Of a stretch of 64,000 nucleotides of DNA, positions 31,840 to 42,589 are shown one piece after another (positions within the stretch are counted from its first letter, which is position 1; every line of letters starts with the position of its first letter). The position numbers and the translations under genes were made by a program. The notes beneath the pieces were generated by a model that was not told the DNA's origin, did no database searches, and saw only the letters and a program-made list of their open reading frames with translations. This DNA is from Trichobilharzia regenti (taxonomy: Eukaryota; Platyhelminthes; Trematoda; Strigeidida; Schistosomatidae): assembly GCA_944472135.2 (NCBI GenBank), contig OX235264.1:124897809-124961808 (forward strand), read 5' to 3'.

Positions 31840-33010
31840 CCGAAGACTTTGAACTTTTAACTGCACTATTTAATCACCCTTGAATGGTAGCTTAATAGAG
31901 ATAGCTTTCTATGGTACAGAAGCTACCATTTCGAGGAGTAATCTCTCCTTACTGTGACACAAGATGAAATTTTCAGGGTAGATATTAACTAATAAAACTG
32001 AACGTATGTAAGTAAAGTAGCCCATCCTTTAGTGTGTCGCCAGTGAAGATTTTATGAGATCTTGAAAATAGTCATAGGAACAAAACTGCCGAAATGAAAT
32101 ATTACCCACTGTATATCTGCTTGCAAAATATATAGATCGCTAAACTGTTCTACCGTCCCTGCCAGTCACTGAAGTATCCAAGAAACCCAATTTGTTATTC
32201 ATTTCGGATTCTGAGGTTACTCGAATATTTGGATGACTATTAGTATAAAGGGAGTAACGAAGTTTTCGACTAACTCACCATTGTCACCATTAATAAGCGT
32301 ATCTTCCACATAACGTTTATAAAGCATGCAGTTCCCTAACATACTGATATATATCCACATGATGTGTGTTTTGTTTTTGACAGTCTATTATATTTTGCTG
32401 TGTATATGGATCGATATTTCATTATAGCTGACAATATGCTTTTGTCTGTCTACTAACTAAATAAACACGTATGACCTTGTTGTCACATGACATTACAAAC
32501 AATCATGTTAAGACTTTCTATTCATTGGTTCATGCGTATTAGTCATTTTCATATATACTTTTGTACTGTACACTTGTTCATTCTTGTTCACACACTTTTT
32601 CGTACGCTACGTACCATTTCACTCACGCACTTGTGTGACATTTATTTTCCTTGTCTGGGAAAATACAAATATCATCGTAAACCTGATGGTCTTCTGATTT
32701 CCCTCTTTCCGCGTCAGGACTATTAACTACTCGACGAGTACATAACACATACTTTCCATTTCTTTCGTCAATTTAGACGTAAATACATCCGCTAACAGGG
32801 CCTAAGAAGGTCCCCCATTGAAACACCATCAATTTGTTCGTGTGTAAAGATAATATCTGTAATGTAATTTACAGATATAGGTATTCCACTGTATTCCATG
32901 CTTGTGATATAATCGCAAATGAAATCAACAGTCTGGTGAAGTGGAACATTGGTGAACAAAGATTCTATGTTGATTCAGCATATGATCTCTTTCTTAATGC
33001 TATTAAAGGT
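31840..33010 (-). pseudogene. Penelope-like RT split by a solo LTR
   Basis: On the minus strand the upstream half (33010 to 32753) reads SLFTNVPLHQTVDFICDYIT, IPISVNYITDIIFT and QIDGVSMGDLLRPC; the downstream half (32340 to about 31840) reads CMLYKRYVEDTLINGDNGEL (a YVED variant of the YVDD box), with decayed C-terminal sequence. Joining them across the LTR at 32345-32747 restores the normal PLE motif order. Stops and shifts show it is dead. Same subfamily as 43741-44700. Confidence 0.75.
32345..32747 (-). repeat. Solo LTR, family B (copy 1)
   Basis: 403 bp; on the minus strand TGTTATGTACTCGTCGAG...GGATATATATCA. It is flanked by the perfect 5-bp duplication CATAC (32340-32344 and 32748-32752). 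The same unit occurs on the plus strand at 55655-56054 with a different perfect duplication. An open frame across it is chance. No internal retrotransposon sequence of this family is visible. Confidence 0.9.
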
Positions 33011-33758
33011 GATGAAAGCACTTTGTAGGGGGGGGGGTGAATTACATGCATCCTAAACTATGTGTACAAGTGACACAATAGACATCAACCCCTATCTATC
33101 ATAGGCTGACCACTTGACCTACTAATCTATGATTTGTGAAGTGTCTGGTTCATAGACCTAGGTTAATCTGTTCAGACGACTGCTTCAATGAGGAGCTTAA
33201 GATTATTAGAGAATTACTTTGAAAAAATGGTTATCCAGATAAGTTTATTGAGAAAAAATATGAATTCATCATCTAGGACAGTCAGTATGGCACCAGTTCC
33301 GAAAAAACCACAGTTCATAAAACTGCAGTTCCTCGATGACAACATCAGAGAAATAATAACACAATGACTGAAAAATGCAGTTAAAAAGAGCTTATTTTTT
33401 TTATTACAGCTTGATTTCACACCGTATTTTGGTACAAGTGTGGAATTTTCAGCGTGGATATCGGTAGCCCAATATTTGCAGGCCGACCATAGATATCAGG
33501 TGTGCGTCGGCGTGGGCGTGAACCCCGGACCATGTGCATGGTCGGCGAGAGTCCTAACCACTGTGCCACCGACGCACAGAGGTACGTTGTCTCTTTACAA
33601 CCACACCTATTCTACGTTTGATTAATAAAGATAAACTACCTAAATCCGCCTCTTCTATGTGTATCTACCAGTTTGACTGCAGCTGCGGAGCTAGCTACAT
33701 AGGGCGTACAATTAGGCAGGTTCATCATCGTATTTCCGAACATCATCCTACATATTTG
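33011..33758 (+). pseudogene. Penelope-like element, GIY-YIG part split by SINE1
   Basis: A PLE 3' end (about 33020-33110: LHPKLCVQ) precedes a second PLE piece: KNGYPDKFIEKKYEF, then after the SINE1 at 33392-33577, LFTTTPILRLINKDK and SSMCIYQFDCSCGASYIGRT with RISEHHPTY (GIY-YIG core, with CIYQF, SYIGRT, and R and EH residues). Truncated at 33758, where an inverted RTE fragment begins. Confidence 0.8.
33392..33577 (-). mobile_element. SINE1 copy
   Basis: Complete head (GTCGGTGGCACAGTGG), B box region GGGGTTCACGCCCACGCC (B box GGTTCACGCCC), shared body and CR1-like tail on the minus strand. It interrupts a PLE GIY-YIG gene. Confidence 0.9.
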
Positions 33759-34135
33759 TTGTGCTATTGGTTCTTGGTTGGTTTGTTCTCAGTCAGAGTC
33801 CCTTGTTGCTAATTCTTCCTGGCCATTTTATCTTCAGTATGGAGCCAGTGAAGGCAGCTGTTCACGGAAGTCTGTAACCTGTTGGAAATGGTTTCCATGA
33901 TACCCTGGCCAAGTTTCACACCCGTACAGAAGGACTGACTTGGTATTTGTGTTGAAAATGAGAATCTGGTTACCTGTGCTGGGGGGCAGCGGCAGATTTT
34001 CAGATTGTTTTCAGGTTGATGAAGGAGTATCTTGCCTTTCCGATTCTGACTGCCTGGCTTTAACATCTTCATCTGTTCCACCTGTAGTTGAAACGATGAT
34101 TACTGCCAATATAAGTGGAGGTAACCTCTATTAAA
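33759..34135 (-). pseudogene. RTE-like RT C-terminal fragment
   Basis: Minus-strand reading: VETMETISNRLQT-like sequence, then TSVNSCLHWLHTEDKMA (equivalent to the INSCLR..LKIRWP region of other copies), and upstream GKILLHQPENNLKI. Matches 19480-19740. Inactive. Confidence 0.75.
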
Positions 34136-34429
34136 TCTCTCCCGTTTATTTGTGACTGGTGCTGGTTTTTATTGCTTTTTCTGTGATAACGATGCGTAGA
34201 AAGTCACAATTTGATGAGCACATGATTTACCTTTCCTTAATCTAGCTTGTTCCTAGTGGGTGGGGGCGGAGTTCTGTATCCAGTGCATCTTTTATTCCCT
34301 CCAGATGATGTGACTTAGTATTTCACTCGGGTGGGTGGACAGGATCATTATTCTACCCCAGTTCTGGCCGAGGCACGCCATACTATTGGTGAGTGTAATT
34401 CTAAGATAAGGTAAGTGATGCATACTGGT

Positions 34430-34670
34430 GTGTGTCAGTGGTACAGCTCTAGAATGCTCTTCAATCAAGCAAATGGTAAGGCAATGCATTCCCGTTTGAT
34501 GCACTCCTAAACCTAATTTAGCCGCTAGTAAGACCCAATAACGACAGAAGGTTAGGTAGGTATGGGGCTAGAAACCTCAGTCCGCAAAAAAATATATCAC
34601 CACTGCTATGGAAGACTCTAAGCTTCAACGTGAAGCCTTATATTCCCCTCCAAAAACGCAAACGAGTAAT
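34430..34670 (+). mobile_element. Diverged SINE2-like copy
   Basis: CGCTAGTAAGACCCAATAAC and GGTATGGGGCTAGAAACC, then CACTGCTATGGAAGACTCT and TGAAGCCTTATATTCCCCTC, parallel the SINE2 body and its RTE-like 3' end. The tRNA head is not clear. Confidence 0.4.
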
Positions 34671-35389
34671 ATAAAATGTACATATGAGAATCACGCTGTC
34701 ATTTTCAAAGGTATCTTATCATCTTTTCTGACTCGGCATTATTAGTGTTAGCTTTAAATTCAACAATAGTAAATGCGCATTTAAAAGTGGAGTTTGATCA
34801 ACCGGCTTGACTAACTTTTTTGTTGTTGTATTGATTCAATCATTTTGATTACAGGCTCTATTTTTTTTAATGATAATTGTAGCAATTGATAGTGATCTCT
34901 ACAGTTTTTAACTATTAAATTACTCTATACAGAGGTACATACTACTGATATTATCTTTGGTAGTAGTTTTAACAGGATATTCTGTTATTTTCAGGTATAC
35001 TTATGCGCATAGTTCTATTGAAGAAGAAAAAGCTTTTTAACGCGTTACATTTAGATTATATTTTGTTATGGCGACAACTTTCTCTTTATGTGTATATATT
35101 TAAACAAAAGCCAGTGAAACAAATGGATTGTTCAGACAAAAATTAGTCATTCCTGTATAATTAGATGGATATCTTATCATACATAACTAATGATTATGTA
35201 TAATAATTATTTGATAACATGAATTCTTGGCGATGAAAGTATTGGGTTATGTTAACGCAAATGATTGGGATGTATGTAGCTGATGCGGAGGATAATGTTG
35301 GCGAGTACATTGAAGGACAATTAGTTACACAGCCTGAAGGATTTCGAGCTCATTTTCATGTTAGCTTTAAAATTTAGAGATAATTTTTA
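34671..35389. other. No recognised feature
   Basis: AT-rich DNA without long frames, repeat termini or Pol III boxes that I recognise. The 34136-34429 stretch before the SINE2-like copy is likewise unassigned. Confidence 0.4.
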
Positions 35390-35865
35390 AGTATTGGTTC
35401 TGTAGGGATTTTGTTTGATTGGATGAAGGATTCCATCAGTTAGAGAACCACTGGAAAATCTGGGAATACTGAACAGCTGTTTTTTCCTGGTTTGGGACCC
35501 TTCATCAGTACGCACCCACTAGCGACTGGCCCTATTCAGGCAGTTAGTTACCTCGGGTTCTAGTGGGAAGCCGTGATCAGTAGAGTACAGCAGGTTGAAG
35601 ATGTGGTAGTAACTCATCGAAGAAGATATTGCGAAGTGCTCGCACTGTGTCGTGAATTGGCAGAAGTTAGAATTCATGGGTTGGTCGCTAGATAGAGTCC
35701 CAGTGGCTCAATGGTCTACTAGCTCGCCTTGTAACCATAAGGTCCTTAGTTCTAACCTCGATGAGTGTGCACTGATAAAGAGCCCCAAACTAGGACGAGA
35801 CAACTGTTCAGGTTTTTCAGTGGTTCCCTAAGTGATGTCAGCTCATGATGAAATCCTCCATTCAA
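35390..35865 (+). mobile_element. SINE3 with hammerhead-like sequence inverted at both ends
   Basis: Left end, minus strand: GTACTGATGAAGGGTCCC...AACAGCTGTTCAGTA (35480-35515). Right end, plus strand: GCACTGATAAAGAGCCCC...CAACTGTTCAG (about 35768-35815). The tRNA-like part lies between: A-box-like GTGGCTCAATGGTCTACT and B-box-like AGTTCTAACCTC. Both ribozyme cores carry disabling changes (an insertion after CTGATGA and loss of GAA on the left; CTGATAAAG and GAGA on the right). Confidence 0.75.
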
Positions 35866-36243
35866 TTTAGAGATAACTTTGATGATTGTTGTGTGACCGC
35901 CTTGTCTGCTAGATCTGTGCATTAACCACATAACTGACTGACTCCTCAGCTTTCTGTGTTAATGCAGTGGTCAAAATGTTCTTAACGACAGTATAGAGTG
36001 AATATTGAGATACACAATGATATCACAATGAAACAACTTTGCTCCTATCCCTTGAAGATTTCGCTTCTTTAATCTGTCTCCATCAGTTCACGTAAACAGA
36101 CTGATCTTTGAGGAAAAATCAGATACCGTTCGACTGTAAATTCACGAATTTCTTTGATCCGCTAAAAAATTCTAAGGAGCATTACCCCAGGAAATCACAA
36201 CAGTTTGTTATTCCTATAATTTCTCACTATCAGTATTATAAAA
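35866..36243. other. No recognised feature
   Basis: Nothing recognised; no open frame of note. Confidence 0.4.
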
Positions 36244-36460
36244 TGCGTCGGTGGCATAGCTCGCCGACAATGCACATGTTCTGAGGTTCAATCCCCGGCC
36301 GACGGACTCCTTTACCTCGCTAAGCCAGAAATAATGCTGTTAAAGAGGAAAGGTTGGTCATGAGGCTAGCAACCCCATCCTGTAAAATAAACACTGCTAC
36401 AGAAACTTTAAGCCACTAGCCTGAAGCCCTATGTTCCACTGGGGAACGTGAAGGAGAAAA
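36244..36460 (+). mobile_element. SINE2 (tRNA head, RTE-derived body and tail)
   Basis: Head TGCGTCGGTGGCATAGC with part of the anticodon arm deleted, B box GGTTCAATCCC, then GTTAAAGAGGAAAGGTTGG, GGCTAGCAACCCCATCC, GCTACAGAAACTT and the end GAAGCCCTATGTTCCACTGG. The middle matches the RTE 5'UTR at 16724-16795 and the end matches the RTE 3' end. Confidence 0.85.
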
Positions 36461-36589
36461 AAGTCTTATAAAATAGCATACTTACTACCAGTAAGATATC
36501 AGATATGATGATAACTTTATACAGGAGGCTAGGACAAGCTGATTTTATATGTGTATAAAACTTAAGCAATGTGGTAGTATATAATTCTA

Positions 36590-36660
36590 TAATAATTCGT
36601 TTGGTAGATATATCACACAGTGAAACAAGATTATTCACTGGATGACGTTTTGAACATTGC
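36590..36660 (+). repeat. PLE terminal-repeat fragment
   Basis: ATATCACACAGTGAAAC and GGATGACGTTTTGAAC match the left inverted repeat of the PLE at 39210-40404. Confidence 0.6.
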
Positions 36661-37045
36661 TGCCTAGATAAGTGGCAGAATTGACCTCTTTCAAATTTAC
36701 TCCGTTGATAGTGATTGCTGCTGTTGGTTGGTTGGTTATGCTCATCACCACTGTTTTCTATCTGTTCACTTGACGACCTGTCCTTTTGTCTTCTTCTTCC
36801 AAAGTGCTGGTTTTCGCCTGTAAGTCTTCTAATTTATTCAATGTTAGGCATAAATCGTCTGCTAAGTTTAGATCTTGTAGAGTCTTTTTATCGGTTTATC
36901 GTATTCCTGTCATCTCGCTCCCCCCCCCCCCTCTACAAAAGTCGACACTAATCAGGAATTCCGTCGATAATACTAGGCAGACAGCCTTGTCTTACTCCTT
37001 TCTTCACTTCAAAGGCTTCAGTTAATTTTTCCATTGTGGATCAAG
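36661..37045 (-). pseudogene. RTE-like RT fragment
   Basis: Minus strand: IHNGK, EAFEVKKGVRQGC (RT box before the active site), decayed DLNLADDLCL (FADD region) and ITINGVNLKEVNSATYLGS. Inverted relative to the RTE at 16640. Inactive. Includes a C10 run at about 36921-36931. Confidence 0.75.
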
Positions 37046-38245
37046 TGCACTGATTACAGTCTGTTAACTCAAACTGTTCTAAGACTCTTAACTCAAGACT
37101 GCTCTAAAATAAATGACTTTTTATCAGAAATCAGCCAGTGGTCCAAGGAAGACGGTCTCACCTTAAACCCCTCCAAATGTCAAACAGTCTATTTCACCTT
37201 TAGGCATAAATCTGACCTAAACAAACTGGTTAGCACTCATGAGGTGTGCAACATAGATGTCACTGAAATTGAAACCAAGTCGGAAATTAGATACCTAGGC
37301 GTCATTCTATCTGCTGATCTTTCCTGGTCGTCTCATATCTTGATGATTTCTAAGAAAATATTCCGTCTTACCTCCTACACTAAGAAGTTAAGACATTCTG
37401 GTGTAACCGAACCCTTACCCCTACAATTCGTTAACTCCCGGATTCTGCCTATTATTCTCTATTGTTCCTCCTTAGTTTTTCCAGGGCTGGCTACCGAAGA
37501 AAGACTATACCTTATTACGCAGGATGTTAAAGGTTGTCAGCAGGGTAAGCAACGTGCCACTCAACCAGCGCGTTAATATTGTGGTTGACAGGCACTTGGG
37601 CTCATGGGAAAAATGGGCTTAATCCATTTTATCTAACTCACACCACCCTCTTCATTCACAACTCTCCCCTTGTATCTCTTCAGGCAAAACCAGAAGCCGA
37701 AATATAGAAAACTATATGCTCGCACTAGTAAGTACAAAAACTCAACCCTACCCTAATTAGCTCGTGTTCTTTGAGATAAAGAAAACATTAGGCGTGAAAC
37801 CTTTTACTTATTCAATAGTCAGTAGAACAACTGGATCTCGTCTTTCCAACTCACATCATTCATAGGTACAACGTTTTCTTTCCTCTCTTTTTTCTCTGTT
37901 ATGTGCTGCTTCGTTTCTTTCTTCCTCACAAACTCTATTTAAAACATTCTGCTTCGTTCTTTCACACTCTGTATATCTCGACCTTTTTGTTGCTATTTAC
38001 GCCGGTAAATATGCTAGAATCTACCTTTCTAACACCTTCAAACACTGTGTTCAATGTTGGCTTGCTACAGACATGCCAAGATGTTGTTGTCTTAATAAAC
38101 TGAGATTACCCTTAATCTATGTAGAATTTTATTTATTGTTTATGTACTAACTAGATGCAATACTGTAGTGAAATGTGAGAATTCCATTTTGTATGGCAAG
38201 TACTGTTTTGGAATAAAGCAGATTATGATTATTATTAAAAAAACG
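37046..38245 (+). pseudogene. CR1-like pol C-terminal part and 3'UTR
   Basis: Frame 37034-37576: FLSEISQWSKEDGLTLNPSK (the LNPSKC motif after the YADD box), YLGVILSADLSWSSHI, SYTKKLRHSGV, INSRILPIILYCSS-type sequence. Then a degraded C terminus and a 3'UTR ending TACTGTTTTGGAATAAAGC with ATTATTATTA at about 38240. The same 3' end recurs inverted at 42590-43080. The active-site part is missing. Confidence 0.85.
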
Positions 38246-38479
38246 AATGTCAGGTACCTTAAAAATAAAACAAACTTATTCGTTGTTTACAAATGCCCAT
38301 TACAAATTACAAAACACCAACCCTAGTGGACAAAACCGATTCAAAGACATATACCCCCAAGCCAACCTTTGAAACCAAAAGTCTCCAAGGTAAGCACAAG
38401 GAAAATCGTCAAACACCTCAGAAATCACTGCCTCACTCTTAGAACCTTTAGGAACTGGTGTCACACATAAACCAACAAA

Positions 38480-39120
38480 ATCACTTCACTCAGCTGGCTC
38501 TATGTCAACCAAAAGACTCAACAGCGAAAGAAGATAAAACCAACATCATCTGCAAAATTAATTGTAACAGCTGCGAAAAACACTACATCGGCCAAAGTGA
38601 ACGTACCCTTCGTCAAAAGAGATAACATCCACTCCCTCATATGGTTTCACTGCATACAGACAACCATGGACATCAATTCGACTGGGACAATGTTCAGATA
38701 TTAGACAGAGGAAACACTAAGAATGCTACAGGATTTTTAGAAGCCCACCTAGTATTCCAGTGAATCATCAATCAATAAACACATCGAGATAGACAAAATT
38801 TACTAGCTAACAAGAAGGAAATCTCACACACAAAGGGTCAAAGTTCAAGTCAAGGAAACAATCAGTTCCAATAGAAATTGCCTAGAGGGTGTGGAAATAC
38901 ACAAAAACAACCAATCGCATCCAAGGTAACCAGGAGAGATGATTAATAAACTCATGGAGAAATCTAAAAGCTCACTTAAATTTAAATTGAAGTATGCGCT
39001 GAAGATGTAGCCTAGTAGGGAGATAAAAGTTTCGCAAATAAACTACCATCTACCTCAGAGAACACAGCCACATCAAAATCATCCACCTGAGCTACAAATC
39101 GTCTCCATCACATACAAAAA
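38480..39120 (+). pseudogene. Penelope-like element, GIY-YIG C terminus and 3' end
   Basis: Reads TNIICKINCNSCEKHYIGQS (GIY-YIG core) and, after a stop, FDWDNVQILDRGNTKNATGF, then decays. The hammerhead-like segment lies at 38995-39035. It ends CACATCAAAATCATCCACC and GAGCTACAAATCG. Same subfamily as the palindrome at 30226-31034. The 38246-38479 stretch before it contains weak PLE-like sequence only. Confidence 0.75.
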
Positions 39121-39209
39121 CGACTCAGTCCCACAACTTCTTCTTTAGATCCTACAACTGTCTACTCTATGAAGTTAAGGGACAATTGTGATTGTCAATA
39201 TTAATTAAT

Positions 39210-40404
39210 ACCATATTAGTTTGTTTATTAGATGTATCACACAGTGAAACAGAAGTATTATTTACTGGATATTGACGTTTCGAACAAAATGTACTGCTAT
39301 TCATAATCATATCAGTTATGATCACACGACTTCGAAACTTCAGTTTTATAGTTCTCTCTGTCCTCTCCTATTTGTCGTCGTTGGGGCAGTAGAACTTTCC
39401 TGATATCCGACTGGACATGTGTCGAATCATTCCTATAACATGTATTTGCAGTTGATTCGATGAACAAGGAAAATTTAAGACAGGAAGTGATACACATAAA
39501 AGAAGCCTTGAAACTTAATAATTACCCGGATAAATTAGTCAGGAAAAATGTAAGGAAATGTAAAAATAAAGTAAATAACGATAGTAGCAACAGTGATAAT
39601 GATAATAATAATAGTGATAATAATAATATTATTATTAATGACGACACCAAGAATAAGGAATCTAAATCATCAGTAGTAATTCCGTACAAGGAAGGAATCT
39701 AGGACACCTTATGCAGAATTCTTAACAAGGCAGGAATAAAAGTGGCTGGCATTCAAACCCACAAACTCAATTAGAAACAAGCTTTGTCAGTTAAGAGATC
39801 CTGTGGAACCTTTAAAACAAAACAATTTAGTTTATCTAATACACTGCCTGCAATGATTGTCAGGTCAAATACATAGGTCAAAGTAGTAGAACAGGGGCAG
39901 TCAGACTAACCGAACGTAAACCGTAAAAACCTAGAAAAACCTAGATTGGTTGACCCGAATAAGATAAGAAATCTAGAGAATAGTTCAACCATAGCATTAC
40001 ATGCAATCACACACAACCATGCAATAGGATGGGATAAGGTGACAGTTTTAAAATCTAATGTAGCAGAGTGAATGGAGGGAGAGATTTATAACAGAAGCTT
40101 TATTTATCGAATCAACTGCAAATACGTGTAATAGGAATGATTGAACACCTGTCCAGTCGGATATCTGGAAAATCCTACTACCCTAACGACGACAAATAGG
40201 AGAGAACAAAGAAAACTATGAAACTCAAGTTTCGAAGTCGTGTGATCATAACTGATATGATTATGAACAGTAGTACATTTTGGTCGAAACGTCAATATCC
40301 GGTAAATAATACTGCTGTTTCACTGACTGTGTGATACATCTAATAAACAAACTAATATGGAATTACTTACTATCACCACAGTGCTGAGGTTTTACACATA
40401 TATT
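39210..40404 (+). mobile_element. Internally deleted PLE with inverted terminal repeats and 13-bp target duplication
   Basis: Inverted repeats of about 240-255 bp (39211-39453 and 40108-40360) enclose a short body. The unit is flanked by AATATTAATTAAT (39197-39209 and 40405-40417). The right side continues past the repeat for about 44 bp, so the full 3' end is on the right. The body reads NKENLRQEVIHIKEALKLNN, an Asn/Asp-rich repeat, VVIPYKEGI and broken GIY-YIG sequence (LCRILNKAGIKVAG; VKVVEQGQSD). The RT is absent. Confidence 0.8.
39460..39702 (+). pseudogene. PLE-internal frame, Asn/Asp-rich linker before GIY-YIG
   Basis: 80 codons ending before a stop at 39700. Tandem AATGATAAT-type codons encode SNSDNDNNNSDNNN. 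After VVIPYKEGI the related copies at 27375 and 51415 continue with LRRILNKAG. It is a piece of PLE coding (linker between RT and nuclease), not an independent gene. Confidence 0.6.
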
Positions 40405-40596
40405 AATATTAATTAATGTTTTTTAAATAACATCGAATCATTAAGATCAACATTCCAAAAGGTGGTTGTGATTAAACGGTGACTAGATTACCATTGTAAA
40501 CATGCGTTTATATGTGATAATATCGCGTAAATATAACACTAACGATGGAAGTCAGATAGCTAAGCTAATAATCAAGAATAGCGACGAATACTTAAT

Positions 40597-40616
40597 AATG
40601 AATGAATGAATGAATG
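40597..40616 (+). repeat. (AATG)n microsatellite
   Basis: Five tandem AATG-type units; a second short run of the same unit lies near 40816-40830. The surroundings at 40418-40969 show no other feature. Confidence 0.8.
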
Positions 40617-40969
40617 CATGGTCATTGATGATCAATGCTCAAACTGTATTCAATTCATTATAATTATGATCCTCAGTGCAAATAAACAATAAAAACATCA
40701 AAACATGGAGTGACAATAGGATAGATGATGTTATCTCTGTATACGTCAAAAATACTCAAGGATTAATTAAGAAAACAGAAGGTGATTCATTTACATGAAT
40801 TGTATTGAAAACAATGAATGAATGAATGAGGCTTGGAAGATAAAAGCAAAATGAGCTCTTCATATATGCTTATCCGTTGTTTGTTTAAATTAATCAAGGG
40901 AATGGGGTGTATCGAGATATCTGTATTGTTGAATAATATAATTTATCATAAAAATATGAGTCTTAATAA

Positions 40970-41150
40970 TATTAGATAGTTGGAGGTAATTAGACACAGG
41001 AAGCCTTGAACACACCTAGGTTTCGTGCTAATTAGCACTCATCAGCAAGGCGCATCTGCAACCTTGAAGCAACTCATGTCACTTCTGAGATTCTAGCCCT
41101 TGTCGCCCGGTGCTGAAGTTTTGATTAGATGAAGGTTACTCTGAGAAATT
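40970..41150 (-). mobile_element. SINE4 copy with hammerhead
   Basis: The minus strand gives CAGAAGTGACATGAGTTGC, then the ribozyme and GGCTTCCTGTGTCTAATTAC. The tRNA-like head is mostly lost at about 41100. Related copies at 47765-48090 (minus) and 48085-48495 (plus). Confidence 0.7.
41003..41051 (-). ncRNA. Hammerhead ribozyme in SINE4
   Basis: On the minus strand: stem I GCCTTG (41051-41046) with CAAGGC (41008-41003); core CTGATGA (41045-41039); stem II GTGC/GCAC with loop TAATTA; GAA (41024-41022); cleavage would follow the U opposite 41009. Core and stems I and II are perfect. Stem III is weak, with two clear base pairs (A-U and C-G) closing a loop. Such short stem III forms are known in hammerheads that work as dimers. 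Confidence 0.65.
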
Positions 41151-41416
41151 TACTGACTAGTATAAGAGATGTGAAATTCTAAGTGCCAATCAAATCACAA
41201 TAAAAAAAGAAGCCTATTTGCATACATCTTGGCTTAGAAAATGATAATATCGTAGGAATAACGCATTCCTTCATGCAATCAAGGTACCCTACCCATGTTA
41301 TCTCCATTTGCGCATGTATGCGAGATAGCAGTTATGTTGGGAGAAGAGAAAATGGAGGGCATCTTAATTTCTTTTAACATGTCCCTAAAAGCCTACGTCT
41401 CGACAGGAATGTTCTT

Positions 41417-41672
41417 ACTATTTTTATTCATTTACGTTCTCAAGGGAACATAGGGCACCTTCAAGCTAGAGCTTTGAAATTTCGGTAGCGCTGGTGTTTA
41501 TTTTATGGGATGGGGTTACTAGACTCATGCCTAGCTCGACCTTCCCTCTTTACCGGTCTTATTATTGGCTTAGTGATGTTTAGGAGTACATTGGACGGGG
41601 ATCGGACCCAAAAGACATGAGGCGTGGTTGGCGAGCATTCTACCGCTGTGCCAATGACGAACGCTATCAATA
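41417..41672 (-). mobile_element. SINE2 copy with alternative head
   Basis: Plus-strand text TGGCGAGCATTCTACC and GACGGGGATCGGACCC reads, reversed, as a tRNA-like head with B-box-like GGGTCCGATCCCC. The body (GGGATGGGGTTACTAG) and the RTE-like end match SINE2. The head resembles that at 48689-48925 more than the 54671 copy. Confidence 0.75.
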
Positions 41673-42159
41673 GGAATAAACGCTTTCAATAATGCTACTG
41701 CCAAGCATCGCGTTTGTACGGGTAATAAGACAAACACTTTGAAATCCTTCAAGATTGTCCATAGATAGTATTAATGTATTTTTCAAAAGGCAATTACTAT
41801 TTAATGTTTTAAACCATAACTACGTAATAGGAAGGAAGTAGTTATTAGTCTTTTCTTACCCTGATAATTCAATGTGATAATTCTTCCTTTTCTTCGCTTA
41901 GACACGTTTCGGTTTTATCGTCTTTCCGTTTTGCTCTAATGTAACTCTGCTTGCATTTTGCTTCTAAGATTTTAGCTGGGCTCATGGAATGATTACGCAA
42001 CTTGTCGGTTACTTCTCACCAACTTCTCAAATTCTGCCTATACTGCCCAACTGGTTTCCCAATGTATTCAAACACTGATTTCAAAAACAAAGATTTCAGA
42101 GAGAAGTTACATTCTTTTTCAAGAGTATTTTGTAGAAATTCGATCTGTTTGAAGTATGA
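41673..42159. other. No recognised feature
   Basis: Possible PLE-like wording at 42000-42120 (NPTGFPMYSNTDFKN-like frame) is too weak to call. Confidence 0.3.
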
Positions 42160-42530
42160 TCATGGATCGATATCGGTTAGGGAACCATTTAAAACCAGTA
42201 ATTGTGTACTGAACATCTGTTTTGTCCTAGATTGGTACTCCCCAGTAATACCCACCCACTGGGTTTCAAACCAAGGACCTTCATGTTACATGGTGGGCTA
42301 AAAGGCCGTTCAACCATTGAGAACCCGTCCACTGACCAGCCCATGAATTCCAACTTCTACCAATTCGTGATTTAAGCACGGTTGGCAACAGCCATTGTCA
42401 TAACTGGTAAGTATTTGTTTTGACTCCCGAATTGTTGGTGGACCCCACTGGTCACGATTTCTTATTAGAATTCCAGGCGGTTTCGAGCGTCAGGCTAATG
42501 TTCATGAGTTTTTATTTGGTGCTTGATTTG
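42160..42530 (-). mobile_element. SINE3 copy, decayed
   Basis: Reverse complement shows tRNA-like sequence with B box GGTTTGAAACCC, then GAGTACCAATCTAGGAC..AAAACAGATGTTCAGTAC, the hammerhead remnant. The core before stem II is lost. Upstream GACTGGTCAGTGGACGGGTTC parallels other SINE3 copies. Confidence 0.65.
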
Positions 42531-42589
42531 TATCAAGTTTGATCACGTATGGATATCAGTTAGAAAACTGTCGGAAACCAATACTAGTG

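Noticed and set aside
32487..32726. A small protein of 79 residues conserved at 55705-55926
   Set aside because: Both frames lie inside solo LTR family B; similarity is due to the repeat and the frame is not preserved as coding.
36921..36931. Functional C-rich element
   Set aside because: A ten-base C run inside a decayed RTE fragment; simple slippage is enough.
39270..39310. Hammerhead around CTGATATGATTATGA...CGAAACGTC in PLE inverted repeats (also 40250, 53131)
   Set aside because: Core spacing needs insertions and no consistent stem II could be drawn; kept only as a terminal-repeat landmark.
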